From positions 18,637 to 82,636 of the forward strand of contig JAJDEF010000032.1 in NCBI GenBank assembly GCA_029259945.1: a stretch of DNA of 64,000 nucleotides, given 5' to 3'. The notes under the pieces are model-generated. The model worked only from the letters and a program-made list of their open reading frames with translations. It searched no databases and was not told where the DNA came from. Every line of letters begins with the position of its first letter. Positions within the stretch are counted from its first letter, which is position 1. Position numbers and translations under genes: made by a program. This DNA comes from Planctomycetota bacterium. GTDB lineage: Bacteria; Planctomycetota; Planctomycetia; Pirellulales; Lacipirellulaceae. Positions 24,216 to 33,182 of the stretch are shown in pieces.

Positions 24216-25382
24216 ATGTCTGCTGCCCCTCATATTCTATTTGCCGGTGGTGGAGCAGCTGGACATCTGTTTCCTGGAATCGCTGTCGCATCGCATTTGT
24301 CACAGAAAATGCCTGAGGCACAAATTACGTTCGCTGGTCCCGGTCGGGCTAGCGAGAAGTATGCGGTGCGATCGGCCGGATATCACTACACGTCGATTCC
24401 AGCTCAGCCTGTACCACAGAATCCGCTTCAAGCTTTTCGATTTGTTACCGATAATGTCGCAGGATACTGCGCTGCTAAGTGGATGTTGCGAGAAAAGCAG
24501 ATTTCCTTGGTGGTCGGTTTAGGAGGATTTACTAGCACAGCAGTGGTGAGAGCCGCAGCGGCGCGAGACATTCCCTTTCTTTTGCTTGAGCAAAACGCAA
24601 TTCCAAGTCGCACAACCCGTTGGATGTCGTCTGCATCAGCTAGGGTTTGCGCAGGCTACAAAGAAGTGAAGCCCCACCTTTCTATGGAGTCGCCAGTTGC
24701 TGTCACTGGTAATCCTGTACGCCCTGATTTCGAGCAACTCTATGAGCGCACCCATGCTTCCAGTCGGTCGTCCGAAGCGGCGACGATTCCGTTTTCTCAA
24801 GGCAATCAATCCCGACAAAAACGGGTGGTCATCCTTGGGGGTGCTGGTGGAGCTCGCTCTCTCAACGAATCGATGCCTAAAGCGTTAAAACAACTTGGTA
24901 AGGTGATCAACGATTGGCAAGTAATCCACCAAACGGGCGAAGGTCAGCTACAGGAAACGGAGAGTCGTTACCGCCAGTACGGTGTTGATGCGATTGCAGT
25001 GGCGTTTATTGACGAAATCGCCTCAGTTCTATTTGCTAGCGACGTAGTGATATGTCGCGCTGGCGGGACTACCTTGGCTGAACTTGCACTTGCAGGAGTG
25101 CCCGCGATTTTGGTGCCTTATCCGTTGGCGATCGACGACCATCAAATTGCAAATGCCAAAGTGGTCGCCTCAGCAGGTGCTTGCCGATTGATTGATGAAA
25201 CCTCGCAGTCGTTAGATAGGGCCCTAGCGACAGAGCTGAGCACACTGCTTGCCGATGAACACTTGCGAAGTGAAATGAACCAGAAAATGCAACGACTGGC
25301 ACAGCCCCACGCTTCGGCGGATATCGCCGCGATGATTCAAGAGACACTCTGCGGCTCGCAAAGCAATCGGCTTGCTGCGTAG
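24216..25382 (+). CDS. murG: UDP-GlcNAc:undecaprenyl-PP-MurNAc-pentapeptide GlcNAc transferase
   Basis: Peripheral membrane glycosyltransferase that forms lipid II from lipid I. The GT-B N-domain has ILFAGGGAAGHLFPGIAVA, the Gly-rich loop of MurG, and GLGGFTSTAVVRAAA. The C-domain has TGNPVRPDF, VILGGAGGARSLNES, HQTGEG, FIDEIASVLFASDVVICRAG and TTLAELALAG. ATG 24216 with AAAGGAG eight nt upstream sets the start; the frame is open to 24114 across the palindrome. 388 aa, slightly longer than usual because of an insertion near 180-200. Its stop is 1 nt from that of the convergent oxidoreductase gene. Confidence 0.95.
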   Translation: MSAAPHILFAGGGAAGHLFPGIAVASHLSQKMPEAQITFAGPGRASEKYAVRSAGYHYTSIPAQPVPQNPLQAFRFVTDNVAGYCAAKWMLREKQISLVVGLGGFTSTAVVRAAAARDIPFLLLEQNAIPSRTTRWMSSASARVCAGYKEVKPHLSMESPVAVTGNPVRPDFEQLYERTHASSRSSEAATIPFSQGNQSRQKRVVILGGAGGARSLNESMPKALKQLGKVINDWQVIHQTGEGQLQETESRYRQYGVDAIAVAFIDEIASVLFASDVVICRAGGTTLAELALAGVPAILVPYPLAIDDHQIANAKVVASAGACRLIDETSQSLDRALATELSTLLADEHLRSEMNQKMQRLAQPHASADIAAMIQETLCGSQSNRLAA

Positions 25383-25383
25383 C

Positions 25384-26475
25384 CTATCTCGGCTCGGGGA
25401 TTTTTTGGACGGTACCGGGGGCAACCGCTTGGTGGCTTAGTGAACTTTCGAGTGCGGCGAAACAAAGTTCTAAGCTGGAGAGATTGTTTCGAGCGCTATG
25501 CGAGGGCTGACGTTTTTCTTCGATAGCACAAAGAAGTTCGCCCATCGTGCCGTGAAAACCATCGGGAAACCATGTGCCCTCGAGTTTTGGCGAGACGGTG
25601 CCTTTCTCCGTGATAATTTCGATTTGTTGATTGTCGGAGTCGGTGCCAGAACTACGGACGATACCACGGCTGCCGCTGATCAAAACCTGGTCCCAGTTAC
25701 CGTTTGGCACATAGGCGTCGAAAACTAGCGATGCTTGAGCGCTGGTATATTCAACGAAGGCTTGCGCGATCAAAGGCGGCATCATGCCTTGTTTTGCTGC
25801 TTGGGTCGCCGAGGCGTAGACCCTTTGCGCGGTTTGGCTCACCATGATCGTCGAAAGAAAATCGAACCAGTGGATGGCAAAGTCATAGAGAATCAAGTGG
25901 TAGATTTTCTCGAACTCGGTGCCTCGTGTCCAACTGTGGTCCCAATGGACGCCACAATGAACCCCGACCACGTCACCGATCAATCCAGCTCGTACGACCT
26001 CTCGTAAGTAGCTAAAGTGAGGAGCCCAACGTCCATTTTGGTTGATTGCGAGTAACACCCCTTGCTGGTCCGCTAAATCAGCAAGGCGTTTCCCTTCATT
26101 AATATCTAAGACAAATGGTTTTTGGCTAAGGGCATGTTTACCGGCCCGAAGCGCATCTTCGGTGATCGGCGAGCGAACCTCTGGGTGCGTGGCGATGTCG
26201 ATCACTTCGATGTCATCGATTTTTAGCAGGTCGCTACGGTCGGTGAAAACTTTGGCGTCGGGGTAGAATTTATCACGACGTTTTTCTGCGTTTTCGAGTT
26301 TTGGATCGCAGAAAGCGGCAACTTGGTATCCGGCGGCTTTGTAGGCTTGCAAATGATAGTCGGTGATTTCGCCACAACCGATCAGGCCAATTTTTGGCCG
26401 ATAGTTTTTCGGGTCGCGTGGCATGTACGGCAAATCAGGAAATGCGATTTGCTTTGATTTGGTTTTTTGCGACAT
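25384..26475 (-). CDS. Gfo/Idh/MocA-family oxidoreductase
   Basis: NAD(P)-dependent oxidoreductase of the glucose-fructose oxidoreductase family. Rossmann motif IGLIGCGEITDYHLQAYKAAGYQV at the N-terminus (about 29-52), then IEVIDIATHPEVR, GKHALSQKPFVLD (the usual EKP is QKP here) and the C-terminal substrate domain with FAIHWFDFL, which carries the probable catalytic Asp/His. 363 aa. Planctomycetes carry many paralogues of this family and substrates are rarely known, so none is proposed. It appears to stand alone. Confidence 0.88.
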   Translation of the reverse strand: MSQKTKSKQIAFPDLPYMPRDPKNYRPKIGLIGCGEITDYHLQAYKAAGYQVAAFCDPKLENAEKRRDKFYPDAKVFTDRSDLLKIDDIEVIDIATHPEVRSPITEDALRAGKHALSQKPFVLDINEGKRLADLADQQGVLLAINQNGRWAPHFSYLREVVRAGLIGDVVGVHCGVHWDHSWTRGTEFEKIYHLILYDFAIHWFDFLSTIMVSQTAQRVYASATQAAKQGMMPPLIAQAFVEYTSAQASLVFDAYVPNGNWDQVLISGSRGIVRSSGTDSDNQQIEIITEKGTVSPKLEGTWFPDGFHGTMGELLCAIEEKRQPSHSARNNLSSLELCFAALESSLSHQAVAPGTVQKIPEPR

Positions 26476-26710
26476 GGCGTTTGTATATGGGTAGACGAAA
26501 AATGAAACATGCTCTGGCTACGAAGTGGCCAGGGTAGCAAGTTGCTGGGGCGTTTGTCACGGGCAAGCAGTAGATCAGACGTATTGTCTGGGTCGTTAGA
26601 GGAAGGAAGACAAACTCTCGGCGACCTAAGGCTTGCAAAACTGTGGTAAATCGCTAACGTAGACTGCTTGAAATGACGCCCCCACCCATAGTAGCACCGA
26701 TACTAGTATT

Positions 26711-27097
26711 ATGGCGAAAACCGAAGAAAACAGCAGTAAACGGATTTTGTTAGTCGACGACGATGCCGAAATCATCGAATCGCTTCGACTGGCATTGGAA
26801 GCCCACGGATACGAAGTGCTGATCGCCCGCGATGGCAATCAGGGGCTGGCTTTGATCGAGCGGGAAGCACCCGATTTGGTGATTCTCGATATGATGATGC
26901 CCAAGCGAAGTGGTTTCTTGGTGCTTGAACGCCTGAAACGGATGGGCGAAAAGAAGCAACGCATCATCATGATCACCGCCAACGAGGGGGCCCGCCACAA
27001 ATCGTATGCCGAGATGCTCGGCGTCGACGATTACATCCGCAAGCCATTCCCCATGGATCGTCTGGTCCAGAGCGTAAAGCGGCTGACCGGGGAGTGA
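26711..27097 (+). CDS. Single-domain response regulator
   Basis: A CheY-like stand-alone receiver of 128 aa. All phosphorylation-site features are intact: acidic pair in LLVDDDAE, phospho-acceptor Asp in LVILDMMMPKRSG, Thr in MITANEG, and Lys in DDYIRKPFPMD. No output domain and no adjacent histidine kinase, so its partners lie elsewhere. ATG 26711, 235 nt after the divergent oxidoreductase gene. Confidence 0.92.
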   Translation: MAKTEENSSKRILLVDDDAEIIESLRLALEAHGYEVLIARDGNQGLALIEREAPDLVILDMMMPKRSGFLVLERLKRMGEKKQRIIMITANEGARHKSYAEMLGVDDYIRKPFPMDRLVQSVKRLTGE

Positions 27098-27137
27098 GAG
27101 GGCAAGCCTTTTTAACGTTCACTTGCGTTAGCGGCTG

Positions 27138-27365
27138 TCAGAACACGTCTACTGCTTCATACACTTTCCCATGCTGCCTGAGCCACTCGATCTGGCCTTG
27201 CTTAGCCCGCTCTTCAATCTCTCGCAATAATTGCACCGATTCAGACTCGTAGCACGGTTCACTTGGATCGTCGGTTGGGATGACCGCTTCGACTTCAACA
27301 GCAACAACATAGCGGTCGGTGTGAACCCAACGAAGACGCTTGATTCGTTTTCCAGCAATTCGCAT
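27138..27365 (-). CDS. Small protein paired with DUF4258-like gene
   Basis: A 74-aa protein of unknown function: basic N-terminus (RIAGKRIKRLRWVHTDRYVVAVEVEAV) forming probable beta strands, then an acidic helix (SVQLLREIEERAKQG) and a short C-terminal strand. ATG 27365 with GAGGT five nt upstream is chosen over the TTG at 27380, which overlaps the preceding gene. It starts 7 nt after the stop of the DUF4258-like gene and is surely co-transcribed with it. Such small partners are often antitoxin-like, but there is no DNA-binding motif to prove it. Confidence 0.6.
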   Translation of the reverse strand: MRIAGKRIKRLRWVHTDRYVVAVEVEAVIPTDDPSEPCYESESVQLLREIEERAKQGQIEWLRQHGKVYEAVDVF

Positions 27366-27372
27366 GTTTACC

Positions 27373-27654
27373 TCAGTCAAAGAAATGCACTGTGACCAGC
27401 TTCGCTACGCCGCTTTGAGACAAGTAAGACCAGACAGCCTTAAATTCAGTGCCATCTGGCAAGCTCTCAGTTACCTCGACTGTTGGGTTGGGTTCTGCAT
27501 TAGGGAACTCTTGGATTAGTTTCCCTTCGTTGAGGCTTGCTACAACCTGCCACTCAAGTATACCTCGTTTTTCGAGCCGTTCCACTGCATGTTGGCCAAC
27601 AAGATACTTTTCGGCCGTAACGAGTCGTTGAATCGTCTCAAATATCTGTCCCAT
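27373..27654 (-). CDS. DUF4258-like small protein, possible toxin
   Basis: A 93-aa protein with the pattern of DUF4258 and related RelE/BrnT-like proteins: YLVGQHAVERLEKRGI (the H-A-x-x-R-x-x-x-R-G-I helix), QVVASLNEGKLIQEFP, then strands around FKAVWSYLSQ and KLVTVHFF. Proteins of this kind often occur as small toxins with a partner gene, as seen here directly downstream. ATG 27654 is preferred; an upstream ATG at 27690 lacks a ribosome-binding site. Toxicity is an inference from family and gene pairing. Confidence 0.6.
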   Translation of the reverse strand: MGQIFETIQRLVTAEKYLVGQHAVERLEKRGILEWQVVASLNEGKLIQEFPNAEPNPTVEVTESLPDGTEFKAVWSYLSQSGVAKLVTVHFFD

Positions 27655-27752
27655 TGCTAATCTCGTACCTTCATAGCGAGAGGATGGCATAGGAGGTATT
27701 TCGCCCGCAATGTGTCCAGATTTTTTGTCGCCCGTTCTGTTGCAGCATTATA

Positions 27753-28154
27753 TCATTCCAGCCAGTCATCGAGGTTTGGCTCATTCACTTGGCGAATTTT
27801 TTTGAAACCTCTCTGGACATTGAGCGCATTGGCCTTCGAGTCATGCCGGTAAATATGCCGAAACAATCCTTCAAGTTCCACAATTTCTTCGTCCCTAATA
27901 TTTTCCCAGACTTCAAATACCGAACAATGAGACCAAAAGCCAACTTTTTGCTTTCTATGTCCACGGAGCCTCCTGCGAACGCCTCCCTCTCCAGCTTTGG
28001 TCATTCCCACATAAACAACGTCGTATTTATCGATTTTAGGGCGATACTTGTAAAGGACATAGATGCCGCGAACTCCTCGTGGAAATTGGAGAACATCCTC
28101 GACCGGAACATATTCGATACAACGTTTAATAAGCCGTAATGCACTTTGATCCAT
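27753..28154 (-). CDS. GIY-YIG nuclease-domain protein
   Basis: A 133-aa protein consisting almost entirely of a GIY-YIG domain: GIYVLYK, then VVYVGMTKAGEGGVRRRLRG with the conserved Gly and Arg, and VELEGLFRHIYRHD with the metal-binding Glu, ending in ANALNVQRGFKKI. Stand-alone GIY-YIG proteins of this size may be nucleases in repair or restriction, or uncharacterised. It lies 98 nt upstream of the DUF4258-like pair, same strand. No methylase or other restriction gene is present. Confidence 0.82.
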   Translation of the reverse strand: MDQSALRLIKRCIEYVPVEDVLQFPRGVRGIYVLYKYRPKIDKYDVVYVGMTKAGEGGVRRRLRGHRKQKVGFWSHCSVFEVWENIRDEEIVELEGLFRHIYRHDSKANALNVQRGFKKIRQVNEPNLDDWLE

Positions 28155-28181
28155 GTTGTCTCTCGAAGCTCTATACGGTGC

Positions 28182-28925
28182 TTACTTCAACGCAATCGCC
28201 CTCGCCAACGGCTGTAGGATCGCCTCGATGACATAGTTCTCGATGATGTCGTGAGAGATTTCCTGGAGGCGGTCGAGTGTTTCTACGTAGGTTTGGCCAG
28301 CGGGCAGACTGCCGTATTGGCGCGCGGTGACGTAAACGCTGAGTTGCTCTTCTTGGTATTCGCCGGTGCGTATTTGGTAAGCGCTGGTACGCGGCTCAAT
28401 GCTCAGTCGACATTGCAGTCGACATTCTTCGTCGAAGGCGAAGGTGATGTTGGGTTCGTTGTTGATGATGGTCGCCCCAGGCAGACTCGAGAAGCGATCC
28501 AGAGCAGGGCAAATCCCCAAAGCTTCGGCAATGAGCTGATTGTGGTTGCCACGGTAATTAAAATCGAAGCCAAACAAAAGATCGAGTGCCTCGCAGTCGA
28601 GTGCGCTGATCGATAAAGCGTAGGGAGCAATTTCTAGGGCTTGTCGATGTTGCTCGACAGCCGCTTCGACGGATTCAGGATTCACGTAGCCCGAGCAGAC
28701 CCGCTGGGGCTCCACGGTACACCACCGATAGTTACCACGATCTTTGTCTTCTTCGAGAATGAAGCTCCCTTTTTCACGCGAATAAAAATTCCGCATTTCG
28801 GGATAATGCTTTTGCATTTGCTCGAAAAAGTGAAGGACGGTCTCTCGGCTACTCGGAAGCTCCATCTCGGTACTGAGATTCATATTGACGTAAAAATCGT
28901 CGGAAAGCGAACTATAGGAATTCAT
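28182..28925 (-). CDS. Conserved-looking hypothetical protein
   Basis: Not recognised. A 247-aa soluble protein without signal peptide or membrane helix. The N-terminal part (TVLHFFEQMQKHYPEMRNFYSRE, FILEEDKDRGNYRWCTVEP) and the middle (SALDCEALDLLFGFDFNYRGNHNQLIAEAL) look well structured. The second half is rich in beta strands (ITFAFDEECRLQCRLSIEPRTSAYQIR, LSVYVTARQYGSLP). The end is helical (IIENYVIEAILQPLARAIA). It ends 27 nt before the GIY-YIG gene in the same direction. Confidence 0.7.
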   Translation of the reverse strand: MNSYSSLSDDFYVNMNLSTEMELPSSRETVLHFFEQMQKHYPEMRNFYSREKGSFILEEDKDRGNYRWCTVEPQRVCSGYVNPESVEAAVEQHRQALEIAPYALSISALDCEALDLLFGFDFNYRGNHNQLIAEALGICPALDRFSSLPGATIINNEPNITFAFDEECRLQCRLSIEPRTSAYQIRTGEYQEEQLSVYVTARQYGSLPAGQTYVETLDRLQEISHDIIENYVIEAILQPLARAIALK

Positions 28926-29149
28926 CGTTAGAAGATTGCCTCTTAGCAGTACGGCAGATAGGAAAACATAAAAGAAGTAAGATGATGACCTCAGTATATC
29001 GCTTTACCGAAAAGAGTGTCAAAGCTTCGGCGAAAAGAAATTCAAAGATAAGCCTTGCTACGGCGGTTTCGCTTGCCATTCGGGTAAGCAGTGGTAGACT
29101 GGTTGAAACGAATTCTGTACCGTTGAGGTAGTTTCTCGGGGAAAACATT

Positions 29150-29683
29150 TTGGACGCCCTTGCTTTCAAAACCGCCCTAGGTTACATGGCGTTTGCACGA
29201 AATTTTGACGTGCTGCTAGCAATTACCTTTGGCCATCGAACTCAGCTTGCCGCGACCAAGGCTCTCAACGCTCGTCTCGATGCCAACTTGCTCTGTGATT
29301 TTATCAACGACCCTACCGAAGACGCGCTCGTTGAACGATTGCACGGTTTCGCTGCCGGTAGGCTGACTCGCTTTGACGATGTGCCCGTCGATATGTCGTC
29401 TCGCACCATGTTTCAGCGCAAGGTGTTGGAAGCCTGCCGTGCGATTCCTGCGGGCGACACCCGCACCTACGGTGAATTGGCAGCGGACGCTGGCTACCCA
29501 GGTGCAGCCCGCGCAGTGGGTAGCGCGATGGCAAACAATCGAACGCCGCTAATTATCCCCTGCCATCGAGTCGTGCTAGCGTCGGGCGCAGCAGGGAAAT
29601 TTTCTGCCCCTCAAGGTGAAGTCATGCGACGACGCCTGTTAGAGCTTGAAAAACCTCAGCGATGCTCTCTTGCTAAAAAATAG
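29150..29683 (+). CDS. ogt: Methylated-DNA-protein cysteine methyltransferase
   Basis: Suicide DNA repair protein that removes alkyl groups from O6-alkylguanine. The acceptor Cys is in IIPCHRVV, with MFQRKVLEACRAIPAGDTRTYGELA (helix-turn-helix) and AVGSAMANNRTPL before it and GAAGKFSAPQGEVMRRRLLELE after it, the full MGMT signature. The N-terminal domain homology begins at FKTALGYMAFARN, so the TTG at 29150 is a better start than the internal ATG at 29186. 177 aa. Stands alone, divergent from the hypothetical gene. Confidence 0.92.
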   Translation: MDALAFKTALGYMAFARNFDVLLAITFGHRTQLAATKALNARLDANLLCDFINDPTEDALVERLHGFAAGRLTRFDDVPVDMSSRTMFQRKVLEACRAIPAGDTRTYGELAADAGYPGAARAVGSAMANNRTPLIIPCHRVVLASGAAGKFSAPQGEVMRRRLLELEKPQRCSLAKK

Positions 29684-29898
29684 CTTTGCCCGTGCGATTC
29701 CGGCACTTTCTATTCAAGGACTGCATGCAGTTAAGTGTTAGGCAGATGCAGTAAAATTGCGAGTTTAGGTAAACTTTGCGGCCTCGGGTCGTCGACTTGT
29801 GGTAACGGATGTGCCGTTTGTAGCGGTTATGCGCGCGCTCAACGGGGAGTTGGGCTTCTACTTTTTCTTCCCCAAACAATTAGCTAGGTTGAATTTGC

Positions 29899-32800
29899 AT
29901 GACTCGCGCGGTCCTTAAGAACCCGTACTTGGTAATCGTGTTGTCGCTGGCCATTTTGGTGCTGGGTGTCTACACGTATCCAAAAATCCCAAAGGACCTG
30001 CTGCCGATTTTCGAGACCTCCGCGGTGCAGATTGTCACTTTCTATCCCGGGATGCCGCCCGAGATTATGGAAAAAGACATCATGAGCCGCATGCAGCGGT
30101 GGACTGGTCAGTCGGTAGGCATCGAGCATCAAGAAGCCAAGGCGATGACCGGCGTGTGCATCGTCAAAGACTTTTTCCGTGAGGGGATTTCGCTCGATAC
30201 GGCAATGGCACAGACGACCAGCTATGCCATGAGCGACATGTTTTACCTACCGCCCGGTACGATTCCGCCCATGTTGATGCCGATCGACCCGACGGCTTCG
30301 TTGCCGTTGTGTTTGGTCGTGGTCGATAGTCCAGGGATGAACGAGCAGCAGCTCTACGACATTGCGTACTACGAATTGCGAAATAAGTTGCAATCCATTC
30401 AAGGAGTGATTTCGCCAGCCGTTTTCGGCGGCAAGCTACGCCGCATTTACGCTTACATGGATCCGCGTAAGCTCGAAGCATATGGCCTGACATTGATGGA
30501 CGTTCAGCATCAGCTCTCGAAATACAATGTGCTGATCCCCGCTGGAAATATGAAAGTCGGACAAAAAGATTTTCAGCTTTTCACCAACGCCGTGCCAGAA
30601 ACAATCGAAGATTTGAACGATTCGATCATCAAAACGGTCGATGGCGTGCCAGTAAAAATCTCCGACATCGGACGCGTCGAAAACTCGTCGCAGATTCAAT
30701 CGAACATTGTCCGAATCAATGGTGGCAGAAAGGCGTATATCCCCATTTATCGTCAGCCGGGAGCGAACTCGATTGAGATTGTGCAGACGATTCAGAAAAA
30801 CCTAACCAACATTCTCGCACGGCTTAAAAACGAACGAGCTGGGGATGTGGGCATGGACGAGCTCGTGCTGTCGGTGGCGATGGATCAGTCGGGCCCCGTG
30901 AAGCAGAGTATCGCTGGATTGCAATTTGCGGCAGGACTCGGCGGATTGCTAGCGGGAATTGTCGTGCTTGTATTTCTGCGCAGTATCACTTCGACATTAA
31001 TCGTGGTGGTGGTGATTCCACTCGCGATACTCGCGGCAATCGTGGGAATGTATTTTACGGGAAATACTGTCAACGCGATGACCCTTGGAGGGTTAGCGTT
31101 AGCGATCGGTATTTTGGTCGATCAGTCGATTGTGGTTCTTGAAAACATCGTGCGGCATGTGCGGATGGGTAAAGAGCCACCACAGGCAGCGCTCGATGGA
31201 ACCCAAGAAGTGGTGATGCCAATTTTCATTTCGACCGTGACGTTTGCCGTGGTGTTTTTCCCCACGGTTTTTCTAAGCGGCTTGGCATCGTACCTGTTTA
31301 CCCCCTTGGCGTTAGCAACGATTATCGCGATTTTGTTTTCCTTTGTGCTGTCCATCACGTTGGTGCCAGCCTATTGTGCTAAGTTTCTCCGTGTCGAGGC
31401 GCCGGAATCGACGGCCGAGGTGCATGGCCCGTGGACCAACGCCTTTGGCAACGTGGTTGCCGGTTGTCTGAAAATCCGATGGCTGATTGCACTCGGGGCA
31501 GCGGGCTTGTTTGCCGTCGCCGCCTTTTTGGCTACGCAGATGGGACAAGAGCTAATTCCACCGATCGACGCAGGGCAGTTTACGGTTTATGTCCGTATGC
31601 CTTCGGGCACAAATATCGACGTGACCGAAAGTGAAATCCAAAATATCGAACAAGCGATTATCGAAGAGACAGGCGAACCTGACCCGAGCTTTGCATTGGG
31701 TGTAGAAAAGATTGCCGGTTCTGATCTGCAGATTCTCATCTCCAACATCGGAGTTTTGAACGATTGGCCAGCGGCCTACACGCCGAATATCGGGCCGGGC
31801 GATGCGTTTATGTTGGTTCAGCTCAAAGGAAAGTCAGGGCGACCTGGGGCTTTTGACTATGTCGAGCGATTGCGACAAAAACTCAACGAGCGATTTCCTC
31901 AGGTCGAGTTCGCTTTCGATACGGGCGGAATGTTGACTAGCGCTCTTAATATGGGCGAACCGTCCCCCATTCATCTCCAAGTGAGCGGGGCAAAGCTCGA
32001 GGAAATGCGCGAAATTTCTGAGCACGTCGAGGCCGCTATTAATTCGGTACCTGGGACCGTGGACGTTCGCATCGCTCAGCGGTTAGATTATCCGACGCTC
32101 ACCATCACGATGAATCGTGATAAGGCGGCTCGCATGGGGCTCACTCCAGAAGACGTCATGCAGAATCTCGTGTCGGCCACGAACAGCTCCGTGGGTTTCG
32201 ATCCCGCGTTCTGGGTGGATAAATCGAAGGGCAATCACTACTTCATCGGTGTGCAATATCCCGAAGAGTTGCTAACCAACCTAGAGACGATTCGAAATAT
32301 CCCAGTTGGCATGGTCGAGGGAATACCCGTTCGGCTGCGTAACATTGCTGAGATCCATCGGGCAGAAGGCCCCGGCGTGGTGAACCATCGCAACATTACT
32401 CGCGTGATGGATATCTATGCGAATGTAGGACGCGGGTACGATGCAGGCACGATCATGACTGCGATTGAATCACGGCTACTGACCGAGGGCAACCCGTTGG
32501 GGGCTTCGTTAGATCACGATGATCGCGGCGAAGTCTATCGATTGGCCAACTACCCAGGAACCGCACTGCGATCGCAAGGTGAAGTAAAAGAAATGCGAAA
32601 ATCGTTCTCGCAATTTACCGCCGGATTTGTCATTGCCGCGGTGCTGGTGTATCTGGTGATGGTTGCGCAATTCCGAAGTTTTGTCGATCCATTTATTATC
32701 CTACTGACGGTGCCGTTGGGCTTTGTTGGTGTGGTAGCGATGCTGATGCTAACCGGCTCAAATCTCTCGATCATGTCAGCGATGGGCATCATTATGATGG

Positions 32801-33120
32801 TGGGTATCGTCGTCGAATACTCGATCGTGCTGGTTGACTTTGCCAATCACCGTTTGGCAGAGGGGCTCGGCGTGAAGGAAGCAATCATTGACGCCGCAAA
32901 GGTTCGCGCAAGGCCCATTTTGATGACGTCTCTCACCACTTGGTTAGCGTTGCTGCCCATGGCCATCGGTGGTTTTGGAGGGGAAGCCAACGCACCGCTT
33001 GCGCGAGCAATTATCGGTGGTGTGATTGCGGCAACGGTCTTGTCGTTGCTAGTCGTGCCGTGCTTGTACGTCATCTTCAAGCGACCACCGAAGGAACAGA
33101 CACATTGGGCAACTACTTAA
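29899..33120 (+). CDS. RND-superfamily efflux pump, inner-membrane transporter
   Basis: AcrB/HAE-type proton-driven exporter of 1073 aa with the full twofold layout. N-terminal helix at about 10-27, large periplasmic domains at about 30-330 and 555-870, and two bundles of membrane helices. In the helix-4-like region, LGGLALAIGILVDQSIVVLENI carries the conserved Asp of the proton relay. The VEY motif in GIVVEYSIVLVDFAN and FFPTVFLSGL are also typical. First gene of an operon with adaptor and TolC-like genes (62 nt and 64 nt gaps). Substrate unknown; no regulator adjoins it. Confidence 0.93.
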   Translation: MTRAVLKNPYLVIVLSLAILVLGVYTYPKIPKDLLPIFETSAVQIVTFYPGMPPEIMEKDIMSRMQRWTGQSVGIEHQEAKAMTGVCIVKDFFREGISLDTAMAQTTSYAMSDMFYLPPGTIPPMLMPIDPTASLPLCLVVVDSPGMNEQQLYDIAYYELRNKLQSIQGVISPAVFGGKLRRIYAYMDPRKLEAYGLTLMDVQHQLSKYNVLIPAGNMKVGQKDFQLFTNAVPETIEDLNDSIIKTVDGVPVKISDIGRVENSSQIQSNIVRINGGRKAYIPIYRQPGANSIEIVQTIQKNLTNILARLKNERAGDVGMDELVLSVAMDQSGPVKQSIAGLQFAAGLGGLLAGIVVLVFLRSITSTLIVVVVIPLAILAAIVGMYFTGNTVNAMTLGGLALAIGILVDQSIVVLENIVRHVRMGKEPPQAALDGTQEVVMPIFISTVTFAVVFFPTVFLSGLASYLFTPLALATIIAILFSFVLSITLVPAYCAKFLRVEAPESTAEVHGPWTNAFGNVVAGCLKIRWLIALGAAGLFAVAAFLATQMGQELIPPIDAGQFTVYVRMPSGTNIDVTESEIQNIEQAIIEETGEPDPSFALGVEKIAGSDLQILISNIGVLNDWPAAYTPNIGPGDAFMLVQLKGKSGRPGAFDYVERLRQKLNERFPQVEFAFDTGGMLTSALNMGEPSPIHLQVSGAKLEEMREISEHVEAAINSVPGTVDVRIAQRLDYPTLTITMNRDKAARMGLTPEDVMQNLVSATNSSVGFDPAFWVDKSKGNHYFIGVQYPEELLTNLETIRNIPVGMVEGIPVRLRNIAEIHRAEGPGVVNHRNITRVMDIYANVGRGYDAGTIMTAIESRLLTEGNPLGASLDHDDRGEVYRLANYPGTALRSQGEVKEMRKSFSQFTAGFVIAAVLVYLVMVAQFRSFVDPFIILLTVPLGFVGVVAMLMLTGSNLSIMSAMGIIMMVGIVVEYSIVLVDFANHRLAEGLGVKEAIIDAAKVRARPILMTSLTTWLALLPMAIGGFGGEANAPLARAIIGGVIAATVLSLLVVPCLYVIFKRPPKEQTHWATT

Positions 33121-33182
33121 TCGCGTCAGATTAAACAGAGTGAACGGCAATAGAGATTGTCGATCTCCAAAGGGAATGAAAA

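Noticed and set aside
26505..26545. CTGGC / GCCAG hairpin upstream of the oxidoreductase gene
   Set aside because: Loop is nine bases and the RGCTAT tail is missing, so it does not belong to the dispersed hairpin family, and the stem is short.
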